Below, one piece after another: positions 12,701 to 15,569 of a DNA stretch of 15,569 nt (the first letter of the stretch is position 1; the number at the start of each line of letters is the position of its first letter). The notes beneath the pieces are model-generated. The model was given only the letters and a program-made list of their open reading frames with translations. It made no database searches and was not told the DNA's origin. Source of the stretch: Tardiphaga sp. (GTDB taxonomy: Bacteria > Pseudomonadota > Alphaproteobacteria > Rhizobiales > Xanthobacteraceae). The stretch covers positions 1-15,569 of the forward strand of contig JACMOT010000619.1 in the NCBI GenBank assembly GCA_014377915.1, written 5' to 3'. A program made the position numbers and the translations under genes.

Positions 12701-15289
12701 GTGCTGACAAGTCTTGTCGTTTCAATCGTGAAAGCCTGCACCCGGTATGCGTTCCTCACGGTGGTGGTCGGAACGCTTCTCGCGGTCGGTGCCGGTTACT
12801 ACACCGCCAGGAATTTCGGCATCAATACCGACATCAACAAGCTGATTTCGCCGGATCTCGACTGGCGCCAGCGCGATATTGCCTTCGACAAGGCGTTCGA
12901 CCAGGAGCGCTTGATCCTCGTCGTGGTGGAAGCGCCGACGCCGGAATTTGCCGGCGCGGCGCCCGCTGCGCTGGAAGCCAAGCTGGCTCCCGACAAGAAG
13001 GATTTCGATTCGGTCCGCCGCCTGGGCGCCGGTGAATTCTTCGAGAAAAATGGCCTGTTGTTCCTGCCGACCGCCCAGGTCGGGCAGATGACGGGCCAGT
13101 TCCAGGCGGCCGCGCCATTGGTCGAGATCCTCGCCGGCGATCCCAGCCTGCGCGGCCTGACCGGCGCGCTCGAAACCGGTCTCACCGGTGTACGCCGCGG
13201 CCAGTTGCCGCTCGACAGCACGGCGCGGACCTTCAACATGGTCGCGGAGACCATCGAAAATGTCCTGAAGACCGGAACCGGAAGTTTTTCCTGGCGCGGT
13301 CTCGTCAATGATCAGCCGCTCAGCGATACCGATAGGCGCGGCTTCATCGAGGTGAAGCCCATTCTCGATTTCAAGGCGCTGGAGCCGGGCAAGACCGCCA
13401 CCGACGCAATTCGCCAGGCCGCGGTCGATCTCAATCTCGCTGGTCAATATGGCGCCCATGTTCGGCTGACCGGACCGGTGCCAATCGCGAATGAGGAATT
13501 CGCCACCGTGCAGGACGGCGCCGTGGTCAACGGTATCGGTACAATTCTGATTGTGCTGTTCATCCTGTGGATGGCGCTGCATTCCGTCAAAATCATCGTC
13601 GCGGTGTTTATCACTTTGTTCGCCGGTCTGGCGATTACGACCGCGGTCGGCCTGATGATGGTGGGGTCGCTAAACCTGCTGTCGATTGCCTTCGCGGTGC
13701 TGTTCGTGGGACTTGGCGTCGATTTCGGCATCCAGTTCAGCGTTCGCTATCGCTCCGAGCGCTACAAGAGCGGCGATCTGCAGGCTTCGCTGATCAAGGC
13801 TGCCGAATATTCGGCGATCCCGCTGTCGCTGGCGGCGATGGCGACCGCCGCCGGCTTTTTGTCGTTCCTCCCCACCGACTACAAAGGTGTGTCGGAACTC
13901 GGCAAGATCGCCGGTGCCGGCATGATGATCGCATTCTTCACCAGCATCACCATCCTTCCCGCGCTGCTCGATCTGCTGAATCCCGCCGGCGAGAAGGAGC
14001 CGCTGGGCTATGCCTTCCTGGCGCCGCTCGATCATTTCCTCGAGAAGCAGCGCTACTGGATCATCGGCGGCACGCTGCTGCTGACCATCGCCGGTCTGCC
14101 ATTGCTGTATTTCCTCAAATTCGACTTCAACCCGATCAATTTGCGTAATCCGAAGGTAGAGTCGATCGCGACCTTCCTCGATCTGCGCAAGGATCCAAAT
14201 ACCGGCGCCAACGCCGTCAACATCATGGCGCCGAACGAGGCGGGCGCGCGCGAGGTCGAAGCGCGGCTCGCCAGGGTGCCGGAAGTCGCCCGCACCATGT
14301 CGCTCGACAGCTTCGTGCCCGATGATCAGCCGGCCAAGCTCAAATTCATCAAGGACGGCGCCGCGATTCTGGAGCCGGCGCTTAATCCGGATTCGGTCGA
14401 CAAGCCGCCGACCGATGTCGAGAACGTCACCTCGCTGAAGGATTCAGCGGCCAGCCTGCGCAAGATCGCTGGCAGCCAGACCGGTCCCGGCGCCCTGGCG
14501 TCGAAACGTCTGGCCGATGCATTGGCCAAGACGGCCGAGGCCAGCCAGTCACTGCGCGACAAGGTGCAGGCGACCTTCGTGGTGCCGCTGCAAATCGCGC
14601 TGGCGCAGTTGCGCGGCCTGATGCAGGCCGCTCCCGTCAGTCTCGATACACTGCCGGCCGACCTGGTCAATGCATGGAAGACCAAGGGTGGCCAGATCCG
14701 TGTCGAGGCGCTGCCCAAGGGTGATCCAAACGATAATGACACGCTGCGCAAATTCGCCGACGCGGTGCTGAAGTCGGAGCCGCTCGCCGTCGGCGGCCCG
14801 ATCTCGATCCTGAAGTCGGGCGATACCATCGTCACCGCCTTCATTCACGCCGGGATCTGGGCGCTGCTGTCGATCTCGCTGCTGTTGTGGCTGGCGCTGC
14901 GCCGGGTCAGCGACGTGCTGCTGACCATCATCCCGCTGCTGGTGGCGGGGACGGTGACGCTGGAAATCTGTGTGCTGATCGGGCTGCCGTTGAACTTCGC
15001 CAACATCATCGCGCTGCCGCTGCTGCTCGGTGTCGGCGTGGCGTTCAAGATCTACTATGTGACGGCGTGGCGTGCCGGCCATACCAATCTGTTGCAGTCG
15101 GCGCTGACCCGGGCGATTTTCTTCAGCGCGCTGACCACCGCGACCGCGTTCGGCAGCCTGTGGCTGTCCAACCACCCCGGTACCGCCAGCATGGGCAAGT
15201 TGCTCGCGCTGTCCTTCGTGGTGACGCTGGCGGCGGTACTGTTGTTTCAGCCGGCGCTGATGGGCAAGCCGCGCGAACCAGGCGAATAG
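12701..15289 (+). CDS. hpnN: Hopanoid transporter HpnN (RND/MmpL superfamily)
   Basis: HpnN is an inner-membrane RND exporter needed to move hopanoids to the outer membrane. The 862-aa protein has the duplicated RND layout. TM1 lies at about 17-35. A large periplasmic domain follows (about 36-275), then a membrane cluster (about 277-430) with GVDFGIQF (D341). Another segment lies at about 450-472. A second periplasmic domain (about 475-710) carries an Ala/Leu-rich helical stretch, and a final membrane cluster spans about 713-855. In the second half the matching motif reads GVAFKIYY (A781), with no Asp. I use the GTG at 12701, with AGAAAG about 6-11 bases upstream. A second GTG at 12728 would shorten the protein by nine residues. 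It is divergent from ispH and is followed by a palindromic element. Confidence 0.95.
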   Translation: MLTSLVVSIVKACTRYAFLTVVVGTLLAVGAGYYTARNFGINTDINKLISPDLDWRQRDIAFDKAFDQERLILVVVEAPTPEFAGAAPAALEAKLAPDKKDFDSVRRLGAGEFFEKNGLLFLPTAQVGQMTGQFQAAAPLVEILAGDPSLRGLTGALETGLTGVRRGQLPLDSTARTFNMVAETIENVLKTGTGSFSWRGLVNDQPLSDTDRRGFIEVKPILDFKALEPGKTATDAIRQAAVDLNLAGQYGAHVRLTGPVPIANEEFATVQDGAVVNGIGTILIVLFILWMALHSVKIIVAVFITLFAGLAITTAVGLMMVGSLNLLSIAFAVLFVGLGVDFGIQFSVRYRSERYKSGDLQASLIKAAEYSAIPLSLAAMATAAGFLSFLPTDYKGVSELGKIAGAGMMIAFFTSITILPALLDLLNPAGEKEPLGYAFLAPLDHFLEKQRYWIIGGTLLLTIAGLPLLYFLKFDFNPINLRNPKVESIATFLDLRKDPNTGANAVNIMAPNEAGAREVEARLARVPEVARTMSLDSFVPDDQPAKLKFIKDGAAILEPALNPDSVDKPPTDVENVTSLKDSAASLRKIAGSQTGPGALASKRLADALAKTAEASQSLRDKVQATFVVPLQIALAQLRGLMQAAPVSLDTLPADLVNAWKTKGGQIRVEALPKGDPNDNDTLRKFADAVLKSEPLAVGGPISILKSGDTIVTAFIHAGIWALLSISLLLWLALRRVSDVLLTIIPLLVAGTVTLEICVLIGLPLNFANIIALPLLLGVGVAFKIYYVTAWRAGHTNLLQSALTRAIFFSALTTATAFGSLWLSNHPGTASMGKLLALSFVVTLAAVLLFQPALMGKPREPGE

Positions 15290-15305
15290 CCGGCACCTGC
15301 GTCCT

Positions 15306-15339
15306 GGATCCGCGGCGCGAAACGCCGCTCCGCGGATCC
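15306..15339. repeat. GC-rich palindromic intergenic element B
   Basis: The outer stem GGATCCGCGG (15306-15315) pairs perfectly with CCGCGGATCC (15330-15339). A competing inner stem, GCGGCG (15312-15317) with CGCCGC (15323-15328), closes the loop CGAAA. It begins 17 bases after the hpnN stop, between hpnN and a converging reading frame. There is no T-run. It may help end transcription or be a dispersed repeat. It resembles the element at 2757-2803 in layout. Confidence 0.55.
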
Positions 15340-15371
15340 GGGCAACGATTATCGCGTTCCGTCGGCGGTCT

Positions 15372-15569
15372 TTAGTGCGCCGCGCGCGCGATCTCCGGCA
15401 ACAGGCAGATGTCACCGATCGTATCGGCGGGCTGTCCGGGCATCGCGGCGGTGGCGGTCTCCTGGCCGGGTGCCTTCGGTGCCATGGCCGGAGCCGCCTT
15501 CGGCGCTGCCGCCGCGGTCGTGGGCGCCTTCGGCGCGGTGGTCGGGGCGGGGGCCGCGGCTGGTGTCAT
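15372..15569 (-). CDS. Ala/Pro-rich protein, C-terminal part, cut by window edge
   Basis: The frame is open from the window edge to the TAA at 15372-15374 and encodes 65 residues. About the first 40 are low-complexity Ala/Pro/Lys/Thr, with repeats of the type PKAP and TAA. The last 20 or so (IGDICLLPEIARAAH) look like a normal C-terminus. The ATG at 15567-15569 may be internal, because a Pro/Ala linker usually lies within a longer protein, for example an exported or envelope protein. High GC makes chance open frames common, so the call is uncertain. I do not recognise the product. Confidence 0.4.
   Translation of the reverse strand: MTPAAAPAPTTAPKAPTTAAAAPKAAPAMAPKAPGQETATAAMPGQPADTIGDICLLPEIARAAH

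Noticed and set aside
1..15569. CRISPR array, tRNA/rRNA genes, transposases, phage genes or an undescribed defence or biosynthetic system
   Set aside because: No regularly spaced repeats, no tRNA-like cloverleaf noticed by eye, no mobile-element genes, and almost all coding space is explained by known families.

Overview
The window looks like a GC-rich alphaproteobacterial chromosome of the Bradyrhizobium/Rhodopseudomonas type (Nitrobacteraceae). This rests on the gene content and order, the GC-rich codon use, signal-peptide proteins of a style common in that group, and the GC-rich palindromic intergenic elements. No genus can be fixed from the sequence alone.

Left part (1-2742, + strand): the end of an importer operon. 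It holds the C-terminal two thirds or so of an ABC ATPase (SsuB/TauB/NrtD type), its overlapping membrane permease, and a metal-dependent amidohydrolase of the chlorohydrolase/deaminase (ATZ/TRZ-like) subfamily 9 bases downstream. Together they suggest uptake of a small N-containing compound followed by its hydrolysis or deamination. The substrate cannot be read from the sequence.

Middle spacer (2743-4189): two small exported proteins of unknown function point away from each other across an AT-rich 411-bp gap. One is a beta-rich 165-aa protein on the - strand. The other is a 77-aa four-cysteine protein on the + strand.

Main part (4190-15289): a hopanoid lipid locus. On the + strand, hpnC-hpnD-hpnE-hpnF(shc)-hpnG form one tightly packed operon with overlapping stops and starts. 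HpnD, HpnC and HpnE make squalene from farnesyl diphosphate through presqualene diphosphate and hydroxysqualene. HpnF cyclises squalene to hopene. HpnG acts on adenosylhopane. A strong bidirectional terminator separates this operon from a converging - strand pair, ispH-hpnH. IspH makes the isoprenoid precursors IPP and DMAPP, and HpnH is the radical-SAM enzyme that joins adenosine to diploptene. HpnG then removes adenine from that product. Divergent from ispH lies hpnN, an RND transporter that carries hopanoids to the outer membrane. The window therefore covers precursor supply, core synthesis, the first side-chain steps and export.

Right edge (15290-15569): a palindromic element, then the C-terminal end of an Ala/Pro-rich - strand reading frame that runs out of the window.

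I did not find an undescribed system. The locus is a recognisable hopanoid cluster. The items worth checking are regulatory and structural: a CRP/FNR-like palindrome and a structured leader between ispH and hpnN, extra cysteines in HpnH, an asymmetric RND motif in HpnN, repeated palindromic elements, and the unassigned substrate of the transporter/amidohydrolase operon.
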